The position numbers and the translations under genes are program-made. Shown here one piece after another: positions 17,550 to 26,246 of a stretch of 64,000 nucleotides of DNA (position 1 is its first letter; each line of letters begins with the position of its first letter). Under the pieces are notes generated by a model. That model saw only the letters and a list, made by a program, of their open reading frames with translations, did not search any database and was not told the origin of the DNA. Origin of the DNA: Bin55 sp965203735. Lineage in GTDB: Bacteria; Pseudomonadota; Gammaproteobacteria; Pseudomonadales; Azotimanducaceae. Where the stretch lies: positions 3,038,001 to 3,102,000 of the forward strand of contig OZ241909.1 in the NCBI GenBank assembly GCA_965203735.1. Reading direction: 5' to 3'.

Positions 17550-18122
17550 TCAACCTCCAAATCGCTCTCTATTGTCCTGCTTCGCCTTGTGTCCCTTGCG
17601 AATCTTGACGAGCACAGCACCAGTTCCCCCTAAATGGTTGGGCGCCGTTGTGTAGGCAATGACATCTCGGTGCTGCTTGAGCCAGTGCACTACGTGGCTC
17701 TTCAGTTGAGCTGGAGGATTCCCTTTCCGACCACGCCCGTGCAAAATCCTTACACAACGGTGGTCGAGATCAATACACTGCTCGATCAAATTCGAGATCA
17801 GATCTCGGGCTCGCCGGATGTCAACCTTATGCAAATCCAGTGATCTTTGGATTGTGTATTTTCCTTCTTGAAACGCTGAAAACACCTTGGGTTGCACACC
17901 GTCCAGCTTCCACTCGACGAAATCGTCTGGTTGAAGCAATTCGACGTCCCAATCGCTCAGGTCGTCGAGCGTCTGAGTAGTCGTCGGACTTTGCGCATCG
18001 GCTCGTCGCTTCGCATGGCTGAACTTCGGTCTGGGACGATGCTCGTGCCGCGGAGCAACAGACTTGAGAGGTTGGACTCCTTGCATCCGATCTTCAAAAG
18101 ATGAATGATCCTTGCTTGTCAT
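17550..18122 (-). CDS. Smr domain protein, SmrA/YdaL-like
   Basis: The C-terminal half, about residues 90-175, is an Smr (small MutS-related) domain with all three core motifs: LDLHKVDIRRA, RILHGRGRKG and HLGGTGAVLVKI. Bacterial stand-alone Smr proteins bind or nick nucleic acids; some act as RNA endonucleases on stalled messages. The N-terminal 60 residues are basic and probably disordered. It is convergent with the acyl-CoA dehydrogenase gene, with 6 bp between stops. Confidence 0.9.
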   Translation of the reverse strand: MTSKDHSSFEDRMQGVQPLKSVAPRHEHRPRPKFSHAKRRADAQSPTTTQTLDDLSDWDVELLQPDDFVEWKLDGVQPKVFSAFQEGKYTIQRSLDLHKVDIRRARDLISNLIEQCIDLDHRCVRILHGRGRKGNPPAQLKSHVVHWLKQHRDVIAYTTAPNHLGGTGAVLVKIRKGHKAKQDNRERFGG

Positions 18123-18494
18123 ACGTGTTATTGGTTCGGTGTCTACTAAAAAAATTGTTTGAAATCAATCTGTTAATCGAAGTAGAGCTTGACGGTAAGA
18201 GAGATATGTTGCGCCTCAACACTAGTGTAGCCAAGCCTTCTGGCGTAAGTACTTTATAACTTCATTATTTCAAATGTCAATAGACTACAACTAAATCTTG
18301 GACCCGGTCGTCAGTATCTACGAGACTTGGCATTCGATGCTGAATAGTTCAAACTGCTAAAATCGTAAATCTAGTCGGTGCATGTCAACCGAACTCACTC
18401 ACTCCACTTCCGCACACCATCTCGCCAACTAGTTCGACCGGAAACTCTCCATCATTCAAGTTCATGACTCTTCAATTCTCTTAGTTAGAAGTAC
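18123..18494. other. Intergenic region, 372 bp, divergent promoters expected
   Basis: It separates the smr gene (leftward) from the first RND operon (rightward). It is AT-rich near 18140-18290. I see no open frame with coding character, no RNA gene and no clear operator. Promoters in both directions are expected, but I could not find hexamer pairs good enough to mark. Confidence 0.5.
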
Positions 18495-19685
18495 ATGAAG
18501 AGGTTCTTCCAAATTCTGCTCAAGGTTGGGCGGATACTGCTCATGATTGGCATTCCTTTGCTTGTCGTCGGACTCGGCTATTGGGGATTTTTGTGGTTCA
18601 GTTCTCAGCAACCTGAATTTACTCCCGCGACCGTTGAACCGCCTGCTTTCCTCGTGGGTGTGAAAACGGCGACACGAGAACCCGTGACCTTTGAAATCAT
18701 TTCTCAAGGAACAGCGTCGCCTCGAATATCGACGACCCTAGTTTCAGAAGTCAGTGGGCAGATTACTAACGTAACACCTACGTTTGAAACCGGAGGGTTC
18801 TTCACCGAAGGAGACGAGCTTCTTAACATCGATCCCAGAAACTACGAGACTGTGCTCGCGCGCGCAAAGCTCAACTTGGCTCGTGCCAAGACTCGACTCG
18901 AAACAGAAACAGCGCTTACTGGCCATGCATTGGAAGACTGGAAGCGAATGCAGGAGCTTGACGAATCGAAGCTAGAGATCACCGATATAGCTCTTCGAAA
19001 ACCCCAGCTCGAGGAGGTAATGGCCGAGTACGAAGCCGCAGAAGCTGAACTGAAGAAAGCTAACGACGACTTGGATAGAACTACGATTCGTGCTCCCTAC
19101 GACGGGATGATTCTTCAAAAACTAACCGATGTTGGCCAGTTCGTAAATGCCGGATTCCAATTGGCCCGCATTGTTGCGGTTGACTACGCAGAAGTACGTC
19201 TTCCCATTGTGTTAAATGACTTGCAGTTCATTCAACTTCCTCAAGGAACCAATAGCGATCCTATCCCCGTGAAGCTGTTTGCGGATATCGGAGGAAAAAG
19301 AAACGAGTGGGACGCACAGGTTGTTCGTACGGAAGGAATAATCGATGAACAGAGCCGAGTCATCCATGCAGTTGCACAAGTCGCTGATCCTTACGACAAG
19401 ACCAATGGTGGTGAGAATGTCCTAAGATTTGGGACATTCGTACATGCCAGAATTCAAGGAGACGATGGCGGAGAATTATTCGTCGTTCCCCGACATGCGG
19501 TGCGAGAAGGAACGACCATGTGGATAGTAATGGAAGATAACACGATCCAACCTAGAGAGGTGTCGGTCGTTCGCTCTGATGAGGAGTATTCCTACATCTC
19601 CAATGGCATAAACGAAGGAGATGTCTACTGCGTAACACCTATTGATCGACCCCTGCCAGGAATGAAGGTACGTTTTGATGGATGA
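18495..19685 (+). CDS. RND efflux periplasmic adaptor (membrane fusion protein), pair 1
   Basis: A 396-residue HlyD/AcrA-type adaptor. It has an N-terminal membrane helix at about residues 11-36 instead of a lipoprotein box, then the first half of the lipoyl domain (SQGTASPRISTTLVSEVSGQI), a helical hairpin at about 115-195, the second lipoyl half (DLDRTTIRAPYDGMILQKL), and beta-barrel plus membrane-proximal domains. It bridges the inner-membrane pump to an outer-membrane channel. The stop overlaps the permease start by 8 bp. No TolC-like channel gene is next to it, so an outer-membrane partner encoded elsewhere is likely. Confidence 0.9.
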   Translation: MKRFFQILLKVGRILLMIGIPLLVVGLGYWGFLWFSSQQPEFTPATVEPPAFLVGVKTATREPVTFEIISQGTASPRISTTLVSEVSGQITNVTPTFETGGFFTEGDELLNIDPRNYETVLARAKLNLARAKTRLETETALTGHALEDWKRMQELDESKLEITDIALRKPQLEEVMAEYEAAEAELKKANDDLDRTTIRAPYDGMILQKLTDVGQFVNAGFQLARIVAVDYAEVRLPIVLNDLQFIQLPQGTNSDPIPVKLFADIGGKRNEWDAQVVRTEGIIDEQSRVIHAVAQVADPYDKTNGGENVLRFGTFVHARIQGDDGGELFVVPRHAVREGTTMWIVMEDNTIQPREVSVVRSDEEYSYISNGINEGDVYCVTPIDRPLPGMKVRFDG

Positions 19686-22600
19686 CTTGCCAACCCAAGG
19701 TGGAGGCGGCACTTCGCTAACTGAGTCTTCTTCGGCTGTAGCGAGATCCGATGGTCCTCCACTGACAATGCGTCCTGCGTCCGAAGGAATTATCGGATGG
19801 TTTGCTCGCAACCATGTTGCTGCCAATTTACTGATGTTCGCGATTGTGGTAGGCGGCGTGTATACGCTCTTCAATAACTTGAAGAAAGAGACGATGCCTT
19901 CATTCTCTTTTGATCAGATTCAAGTATTCGTTCCGTTCCGCGGCAGTACTCCGGAAGAAGTCGAAGAGGGTGTTCTCATCAAGATCGAAGAGGCGGTCAA
20001 GACTGTCGAGGGAGTTGGCGACGTCTACTCAAGCGCAGGGGAAGGCTCGGGATCAGTAAGACTTGAGGTGGCTAACGGCTATGAGCTAGAGTCAGTACTC
20101 GATGAAGTGAAGCTTGCTGTCGACTCTATATCCAGCTTTCCCAACGAGACTGAACGCCCAGTCATTCGCGAGTGGCGGGGATGGGGAGGACCGGGAGTCC
20201 TCAATGTGCAGATCTACGGAGAAATAAACATTCCCTCTCTTAGAAGTCTTGCTGAGGAAGTTCGCAATGAGATTCTTGAACTTCCTGAGGTTTCTCAAGC
20301 TGAGTTGTCGGGAGGAGCGTCCTCGGAAATCAATATCGAGATTCCTGAGGCAAACCTACAGCGCTACGGACTGACGTTAGGTGGTGTCGCACAGACAATT
20401 CGTCAATGGTCCGTGGATGTACCAGGGGGCGGAATCCGGACGGAGGGAGGTTGGATTCGAGTGCGAGCCACCGGACAAGCTCACACAGGTGAAGAGTATG
20501 AAGACATCAATCTGATCTCAGGTCCAGATGGCCAACTCGTCAAGCTTGGGGATATTGCCAACGTAATTGACGGCTACTCTGAATCAAATTTCTATGCATT
20601 ATTCAATGGAAAACCTTCGATCGGGATCCAAGTAGATGCTCGAGATCGCGAGGACGCCCTGCTTATATCCAAAGCAGTACGGGAGTATGTAGCCACAAAG
20701 AAGCAGGAGCTTCCGTCTTCGGTTCAGCTCGACTACTTTGCCGACTCGACGTACTACCTTGATGATCGTCTCAACATGATGATCAAGAACATCCTGCTCG
20801 GAATCGTATTGGTCTTTCTTCTTCTCGGACTCTTCCTCCATCTCAAGATTGCCTTTTGGGTTTGCGTTGGTCTACCAGTGGCGTTCCTAGGTGCCTTTTG
20901 GATCTTGCCGTTTACTGGTGTGACCCTAAACATGATCAGTCTCTTTGGATTCATACTTGTGATCGGAATTGTGGTTGACGATGCGATCATCATTGGCGAG
21001 GCGGCGTTTTCCGAAACGGAAAGGTACGGTTACAACACTACAAACATTGTGCGTGGAGCCCGTCGGGTAGCGGTACCAGCAACATTTGGTGTATTGACAA
21101 CAGTAGCAGCATTTGCCCCGTTGCTCCTGTCCACTGCAGGCATGTCAATCATGTTTACTTCAATCGTGTGGGTGGTGATCCTGTGTCTACTCTTTTCGTT
21201 GATCGAGTCCAAGTTGATCCTTCCTTCTCACCTATCCTTGATGAGCAGAAAGAGCAAAGTAAAGAGAAGAGGCCCGGCAGACTGGATGGACAGCCTCTTG
21301 CAACTGTTCATAAAGAAGATCTACATGCCTTTCCTCCAGTTCGCCATAAAGTTCCGATATATCACGACCTGTAGTTTCATCGCACTCCTGCTGTTGACAT
21401 TCGGGTTCTATCAAAGTCCTTTCATGAAAAAGGAGTTCTTTCCTTCTTTTGAGAACGATTTCATTAGGGTTTCAGTACAACTCATGGAAGGTTTGCCCGA
21501 AAACATGATTGTCGCTGTAATTGAACAAATTACAGAAGCGATGCACGACGTAAATGAGGAAGTGAAGGCGGAGACCGGAGCTCTCGAGCCTCCCATTCGC
21601 CATGTATTTGCATGGACAAGCGGCGAGACTTCTGGCCAATTGATGGCGGAGTTAGCCAAACCCGACGATAGAACTCTGACTCCGACCGAGATTTCTCTAC
21701 GCTGGCGACAAAAAGTGGGTGAAATCGCGGGAACACAGGAAATGGACTTTAGTTCTCAGAATCGTTTTTTCCGCGGTGCACCCGTAGAGTTCAATCTCTC
21801 TGGCAAGAATTTTCGAGAACTCGATGCGGCAGCGGAAGAATTGGCCGACCATCTGACCAACTATGACGGCTTAATCGAAATTCGCACTCCAATTAGCACC
21901 GGACCAGAAGAAATCCGTTTGGATGTCAAGCCCGAGGGTGTTGCACAAAATTTAACGCTGAATTCGCTAGCCCGACAGGTGAGGGAAGCCTTTCTTGGCG
22001 TGGAAGCACAGCGCATACAAAGAGGCGAGCAAGAATTACGCGTCATTGTTCGCTATCCGAAGAGCGAACGCAGATCCATCGGAAACCTAGAGAACATGAT
22101 GGTTCGTTTGCCTGACGGTACGACTACTCTGTTTGATTCGGTCGCCGAGTACCGAATAGAACGAGGCTACGGAACCATCCAACGCGTGAATGGAAAGCGA
22201 ACGGTAGCGGTAACCTCGGATGCAGACTTCAACAAAGTGAGTCCGGCCGATGTTGTAGAGGATGTAAACGAGAACTTCATTCCCGAACTGACCCGCCGGT
22301 ATCCAACAGTCACTGTCGAAAGTGGCGGTGCCGCACGCGACCAAGCGCTTGCAATGGGAGACATGGGGCTTGCGATGCTTATCGCTCTTGTTTCTATCTA
22401 TGCCCTCATTGCAATTCCGCTCAAGTCTTATCTGCAACCGTTCGTAATCATGAGCGTGATCCCGTTTGGATTGATCGGAGCAGTCCTAGGCCATGCGATT
22501 CTCGGAATCCATTTCAATATCGCGTCCATGTTTGGATGTGTCGCGTTAACGGGGGTTGTTGTTAACGACAGCCTAATCTTGGTTCACTTTGTGAACCGCA

Positions 22601-22929
22601 AACGTCGAGAGGAAGGAGCATCGCTCCTAGAGTCCATTCTGAGTGCAGGAAAAGCAAGATTGCGCGCAATTCTTCTAACGTCGCTTACGACTTTCTTCGG
22701 GCTTGTGCCGATTCTTCTTGAAACTTCCTTGCAAGCTCAAATCGTAATTCCTATGGCCGTTTCGCTTGCATTCGGCATTGTGTTCGCTACCGTAATCACT
22801 CTGGTTCTTGTACCGTGCCTGTTGCGCATTGGAGGAGACTTGGTTCGAACCCGTGACGCAGATGTGATCATCGACCCCACTTTTTCTATCGACTCTCCAG
22901 CTGCGATTCCTATACCGACGGGCGGCTAA
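19678..22929 (+). CDS. RND efflux permease (HAE1-like), pair 1
   Basis: A resistance-nodulation-division pump of 1083 residues, driven by protons, exporting small molecules from the inner membrane or periplasm. Twelve membrane helices are arranged as 1 + 5 + 1 + 5 with two large periplasmic loops. The paired aspartates of helix 4 are present in GIVVDDAIIIGE, and GVVVNDSLILV is the matching motif in the second half. I choose the ATG at 19678, with an AAGG site 9 bases upstream, over a TTG one codon earlier. The N-terminus carries about 40 cytoplasmic residues before helix 1, longer than in AcrB. The substrate cannot be read from the sequence. Confidence 0.92.
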   Translation: MDDLPTQGGGGTSLTESSSAVARSDGPPLTMRPASEGIIGWFARNHVAANLLMFAIVVGGVYTLFNNLKKETMPSFSFDQIQVFVPFRGSTPEEVEEGVLIKIEEAVKTVEGVGDVYSSAGEGSGSVRLEVANGYELESVLDEVKLAVDSISSFPNETERPVIREWRGWGGPGVLNVQIYGEINIPSLRSLAEEVRNEILELPEVSQAELSGGASSEINIEIPEANLQRYGLTLGGVAQTIRQWSVDVPGGGIRTEGGWIRVRATGQAHTGEEYEDINLISGPDGQLVKLGDIANVIDGYSESNFYALFNGKPSIGIQVDARDREDALLISKAVREYVATKKQELPSSVQLDYFADSTYYLDDRLNMMIKNILLGIVLVFLLLGLFLHLKIAFWVCVGLPVAFLGAFWILPFTGVTLNMISLFGFILVIGIVVDDAIIIGEAAFSETERYGYNTTNIVRGARRVAVPATFGVLTTVAAFAPLLLSTAGMSIMFTSIVWVVILCLLFSLIESKLILPSHLSLMSRKSKVKRRGPADWMDSLLQLFIKKIYMPFLQFAIKFRYITTCSFIALLLLTFGFYQSPFMKKEFFPSFENDFIRVSVQLMEGLPENMIVAVIEQITEAMHDVNEEVKAETGALEPPIRHVFAWTSGETSGQLMAELAKPDDRTLTPTEISLRWRQKVGEIAGTQEMDFSSQNRFFRGAPVEFNLSGKNFRELDAAAEELADHLTNYDGLIEIRTPISTGPEEIRLDVKPEGVAQNLTLNSLARQVREAFLGVEAQRIQRGEQELRVIVRYPKSERRSIGNLENMMVRLPDGTTTLFDSVAEYRIERGYGTIQRVNGKRTVAVTSDADFNKVSPADVVEDVNENFIPELTRRYPTVTVESGGAARDQALAMGDMGLAMLIALVSIYALIAIPLKSYLQPFVIMSVIPFGLIGAVLGHAILGIHFNIASMFGCVALTGVVVNDSLILVHFVNRKRREEGASLLESILSAGKARLRAILLTSLTTFFGLVPILLETSLQAQIVIPMAVSLAFGIVFATVITLVLVPCLLRIGGDLVRTRDADVIIDPTFSIDSPAAIPIPTGG

Positions 22930-23195
22930 ACGAACTTCTGGGAAAGTATTTCCTCACGGTTCACAGTCACACACAATTTTCGTTCCTTTCGGTCGAAACG
23001 CGCCTCCACGAAACGGTGCTCTTCCCAATGCAGTTCGACATTTGTCCATACATAGAGAACTTGAGAACCCTCTGCACGGTCCCGTTTTCGTAGGCAATTG
23101 TCGACGTAGAGTTCTAAGTCATCGTTTTCCTTGAGCACGAGAAAGAAGGATTTGTGCCCTAGCGTGAGTTCAATCCTTCGTTCCATTGTGGCCAT
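22926..23195 (-). CDS. Hypothetical small protein (89 aa)
   Basis: An 89-residue protein rich in charged beta-strand-like segments (RIELTLGHKSFFLVL, VLYVWTNVELHWEEHRFVEARF). No membrane helix or signal peptide is seen, and I do not recognise it. Its stop overlaps the end of the RND permease gene by 4 bp on the opposite strand. The plausible protein composition and the absence of another gene in the same interval support it as real. Confidence 0.6.
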   Translation of the reverse strand: MATMERRIELTLGHKSFFLVLKENDDLELYVDNCLRKRDRAEGSQVLYVWTNVELHWEEHRFVEARFDRKERKLCVTVNREEILSQKFV

Positions 23196-23259
23196 TCAAA
23201 TTCATCCTATTAAAGACAGCAATTCAGTGTGCCGCTGCTGACAACACGTTCGTCAGAGA

Positions 23260-24327
23260 TCACTCACGGTACCACTGCAGGATGCTCTCATTTTCTTCGT
23301 CGGGATAGGAGTGAGACAAATCCTCAATCTCGCGGTACACTATATCAACGCCAGCTCTCTTCAATGTTTGGTACGCCTCCCGCGAGCCTTCCACCGGAAA
23401 CATCCAATCGTGTATTCCGTGAATCAAATACATGCGAATTTCCTTCAATCGTGATGGGCTGGACATTTCTATCAATAGGGGATGAAAACTAGGAAAACAA
23501 GGTACCAAGTGTGTAAACCTCGAACCCTCCAGTAGACCCGAGGCGAGTGCAAATGTGCCACCATCACTGATCCCATGCAGCATCAGCCGGGACCGATCGA
23601 CGTTCCACTTCGATCTCAAGGCCTCGATGTGGCGAAGAATGTTGAGAGTATCGGCTTCCGGATCTCCAAGATTCCACGTAAGGTCCAACGAAGTCGGACA
23701 GAGAACTATCACTCCATGCGAACGAGCTTCCTTCAACCACATCCAAATCTGTCCTTGCCCGTGTCCGGAACCGCCGTGTAAAGACACGATCAATGGATAA
23801 CAAGTAGAGGGGCTGTAGTTTTCGGGAACATAAACAGAGTAGCCACCACGAGACTCCCTCGAGTTTTCAAAATGCTGGAAACCAATTTGGTCACAGTGTG
23901 GACTTGGAGCAATGAGAGACTCTTTGAATTCGAGACTTGAAGATACTGTCTCCAAGAGAAAGAGATCGTTGATCCATCCATGTTTTCCACAATGAGGGAA
24001 CAGGATTTCATAGGTTCGAGGTTGGGCCGAACACGCGCCGCGTATTTGAAAGAAAGCCCCCTCTTCCATGGCCAGTTTCCAAAGTGTCGCGATACCGGCA
24101 CGGAGTGTTTGCACTGCATGAAGAATGGCCAATTCCGTTTGGTCCGTTGATTCTTTTACCACGCTAGTCCAATGGGCTTCGAGGTCTATGGCTTCTTGCA
24201 GGTCGGGTGCATACTCCAACACTACATCCATGATGTTGCTTGGTGTACCCCGACGTCGAATCAGCGCAAACGCCTTCAGGGTGTCTTTGATCCATGCGGG
24301 TGTTTTGTTATCGATTGAGGCGTTCAC
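23260..24327 (-). CDS. Alpha/beta-hydrolase, carboxylesterase/dienelactone hydrolase type
   Basis: A 355-residue serine hydrolase. The C-terminal 220 residues carry the fold: oxyanion strand VSLHGGSGHGQG, nucleophile elbow HGISDGG (Ser in G-x-S-x-G), the acid in LIHGIHDWMFP and the base in LSHSYP, so the triad is complete. The N-terminal 130 residues are helical and unassigned. It starts with GTG at 24327, overlapping the stop of the small upstream gene by 4 bp. No signal peptide is seen, so it is probably a cytoplasmic esterase; the substrate is unknown. Confidence 0.85.
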   Translation of the reverse strand: MNASIDNKTPAWIKDTLKAFALIRRRGTPSNIMDVVLEYAPDLQEAIDLEAHWTSVVKESTDQTELAILHAVQTLRAGIATLWKLAMEEGAFFQIRGACSAQPRTYEILFPHCGKHGWINDLFLLETVSSSLEFKESLIAPSPHCDQIGFQHFENSRESRGGYSVYVPENYSPSTCYPLIVSLHGGSGHGQGQIWMWLKEARSHGVIVLCPTSLDLTWNLGDPEADTLNILRHIEALRSKWNVDRSRLMLHGISDGGTFALASGLLEGSRFTHLVPCFPSFHPLLIEMSSPSRLKEIRMYLIHGIHDWMFPVEGSREAYQTLKRAGVDIVYREIEDLSHSYPDEENESILQWYRE

Positions 24328-24536
24328 GGTACGGTCGTCCTAACGGCGACTAGATAGTACTGTGCGATCTTCAATGCACCCTCACGCAAAAGGAATACCC
24401 CATGAACATTTACATCAAGCAGTTTTTCCTGTGGCAAAGAGAAAACCACGGCCTTGTTTACAATCCGTTTGACACGATAGACTTGCCTCTCGAAGCGATG
24501 GCAGGTGTAGAGTGACGCGAAATTGAACGCGTTCAT
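24324..24536 (-). CDS. Small gene of 70 codons coupled to the esterase
   Basis: An open frame from the ATG at 24536 encodes a basic protein with alternating hydrophobic strands (RQVYRVKRIVNKAVVFSL, VHGVFLLREGALKIAQYYL). The stop codon overlaps the esterase GTG start as GTGA, which is how coupled genes are arranged throughout this genome. Nothing else occupies the interval. There is no clear ribosome site and I do not recognise the family. A longer frame to 24632 would run into the VOC gene and is less likely. Confidence 0.45.
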   Translation of the reverse strand: MNAFNFASLYTCHRFERQVYRVKRIVNKAVVFSLPQEKLLDVNVHGVFLLREGALKIAQYYLVAVRTTVP

Positions 24537-24561
24537 CGCATCTGGATATGGGAGAATTTCA

Positions 24562-25428
24562 TTGAAACAATCTAAGTCTTTTGATCGATCGATCGAAGAT
24601 GTCGGAAACGTCCTCAATCTCGAACACTTCAACTTTACCGTTCCGGATCAAGAACTCGCTGCCCTCTTCTACGTCTCGGGGCTCGGATTCACACGAGACC
24701 CCTACATGGATTTCGCCACATTCAACATGTGGGTTAACGTGGGCGAACAGCAGTTCCACCTGCCCAAGAACGAAGCTCAAGTGTTCCGCGGAAAAATATC
24801 TTTGGTGATTCCCAACCACGAGGACTTGAAACGTAGATTGAATTTCGTGACCAGATTCATGGAAGGAACCAAATTCTCCTGGAACGAAGAGGAAAACTGC
24901 ATTCGAGTCAGCTGTCCCTGGGGCAATGAGTTCGAAGTTATTGAGCCAACTGGTAATGCCGATATGCACTTGGGCATTTTGACCGCTGAGATGCTAGTTC
25001 CTATGGGAACCGCCGATGGAATCTGTAGGTTCTATCGAGAAATCCTAGACACTCCTGCGCGTGTTAAGAGAGAAAACGGCTCATCCGTGGGAGTAGTGCA
25101 GATGGGCTACAACCAGACGATGTCATTTCGAGAGTCCGACGACTTGATCCCCGACTACGACGGACATCATGTGGCGATCTACATAAGCAATTTCTCAAGT
25201 CCCCACCAAAAACTTCAAGAATACGACGCAATTTCAGAGGAATCGGACCAACATCAATATCGTTTTCAAAACATATTCGATCCGGCGACGGGCGAGACTC
25301 TCACTGAATTAGAGCACGAAGTGCGCAGCCTGCACCATCCCATGAAGCGTCGAGTCTTGGTAAACCGGAACGCATCACAGTCATTCGGAAACTATCGCAC
25401 CGGTCGCGACGCCTTCGTTCCCACATGA
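24562..25428 (+). CDS. VOC (glyoxalase/dioxygenase superfamily) protein
   Basis: Two vicinal-oxygen-chelate modules are visible. The first begins LNLEHFNFTVPDQELAALFY with a candidate metal His and continues GLGFTRDPYMDF and WVNVGEQQFHLP; the second starts near LGILTAEMLVPMGTADGICRFY with HHVAIYI later. VOC proteins bind a divalent metal and act as dioxygenases, lyases or isomerases; the reaction here is unknown. I place the start at the TTG at 24562, which has GGGAGA 6 bases upstream, rather than a TTG 13 codons earlier without one. The stop overlaps the next start as ATGA, so it is coupled to the NorQ-like ATPase. Confidence 0.75.
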   Translation: MKQSKSFDRSIEDVGNVLNLEHFNFTVPDQELAALFYVSGLGFTRDPYMDFATFNMWVNVGEQQFHLPKNEAQVFRGKISLVIPNHEDLKRRLNFVTRFMEGTKFSWNEEENCIRVSCPWGNEFEVIEPTGNADMHLGILTAEMLVPMGTADGICRFYREILDTPARVKRENGSSVGVVQMGYNQTMSFRESDDLIPDYDGHHVAIYISNFSSPHQKLQEYDAISEESDQHQYRFQNIFDPATGETLTELEHEVRSLHHPMKRRVLVNRNASQSFGNYRTGRDAFVPT

Positions 25429-26246
25429 GTACGGTAACTGACACCGAACCGTTCTACCTTCCTCTTGAAGACGAGGTCGAAGTCTTCACCGCAGCTTACA
25501 AGAGCCGATTACCAGTATTACTCAAGGGGCCGACCGGATGCGGAAAAACTCGTTTTATCGAACACATGGCTTGGAAGCTAAATCAGGAGCTTCAAGCGCC
25601 CAACAACACATATGAGAATCTCGTAACCGTCTCCTGTCACGAAGACCTAACGGCTACAGATCTTGTTGGGCGTTACTTGCTCGACCACGACTCGACAGTG
25701 TGGCAGGATGGGCCTCTCACCCGAGCTGTGCGCTCGGGTGCAATTTGCTACCTCGATGAAATTGTTGAAGCCCGCAAAGACACCACAGTCCTGATCCATT
25801 CCTTAACCGATCATAGACGTTTGCTTCCCATCGACAAGACGGGCGAAATACTCCAAGCACACGAGAGTTTTCTACTCGTAATTTCGTACAACCCCGGCTA
25901 TCAAAGCATCCTCAAAGACTTGAAACCTAGCACCCGCCAGAGATTCGTGAGTCTAGTTTTCGACTATCCACCTCCGGAACAAGAAGCCACAATCATCGAA
26001 CGTGAATGCGGTGTGGAAAGTTCCAACGCACAACGATTAGCAACCCTTGGGCAAAAAGTTAGAAACTTGCGTGATCATGGATTTGAAGAGGGAGTGAGCA
26101 CCCGTCTGTTGATATACGCCGGCGAGCTAATTCGAAATGGCATACCGGAACGAACTGCCATCGACTACGCCATAGTTCATTCTCTCACCGACGATTCCGA
26201 AATTAGAGAAGCACTCTCCTCGATTGCAGACATTGTCTTTCCATGA
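25425..26246 (+). CDS. MoxR-type AAA+ ATPase, NorQ/CbbQ family
   Basis: A 273-residue AAA+ ATPase with Walker A GPTGCGKT, Walker B AICYLDEI, and the C-terminal region typical of CbbQ/NirQ/NorQ. These hexameric ATPases work with a von Willebrand factor A partner to remodel or activate metalloenzymes, for example nitric-oxide reductase (NorQ/NorD) or Rubisco (CbbQ/CbbO). Its partner follows directly with a 4-bp overlap. Neither nor genes nor Rubisco genes are in the window, so the client is unknown. The coupled VOC protein upstream is the obvious candidate. Confidence 0.88.
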   Translation: MSTVTDTEPFYLPLEDEVEVFTAAYKSRLPVLLKGPTGCGKTRFIEHMAWKLNQELQAPNNTYENLVTVSCHEDLTATDLVGRYLLDHDSTVWQDGPLTRAVRSGAICYLDEIVEARKDTTVLIHSLTDHRRLLPIDKTGEILQAHESFLLVISYNPGYQSILKDLKPSTRQRFVSLVFDYPPPEQEATIIERECGVESSNAQRLATLGQKVRNLRDHGFEEGVSTRLLIYAGELIRNGIPERTAIDYAIVHSLTDDSEIREALSSIADIVFP

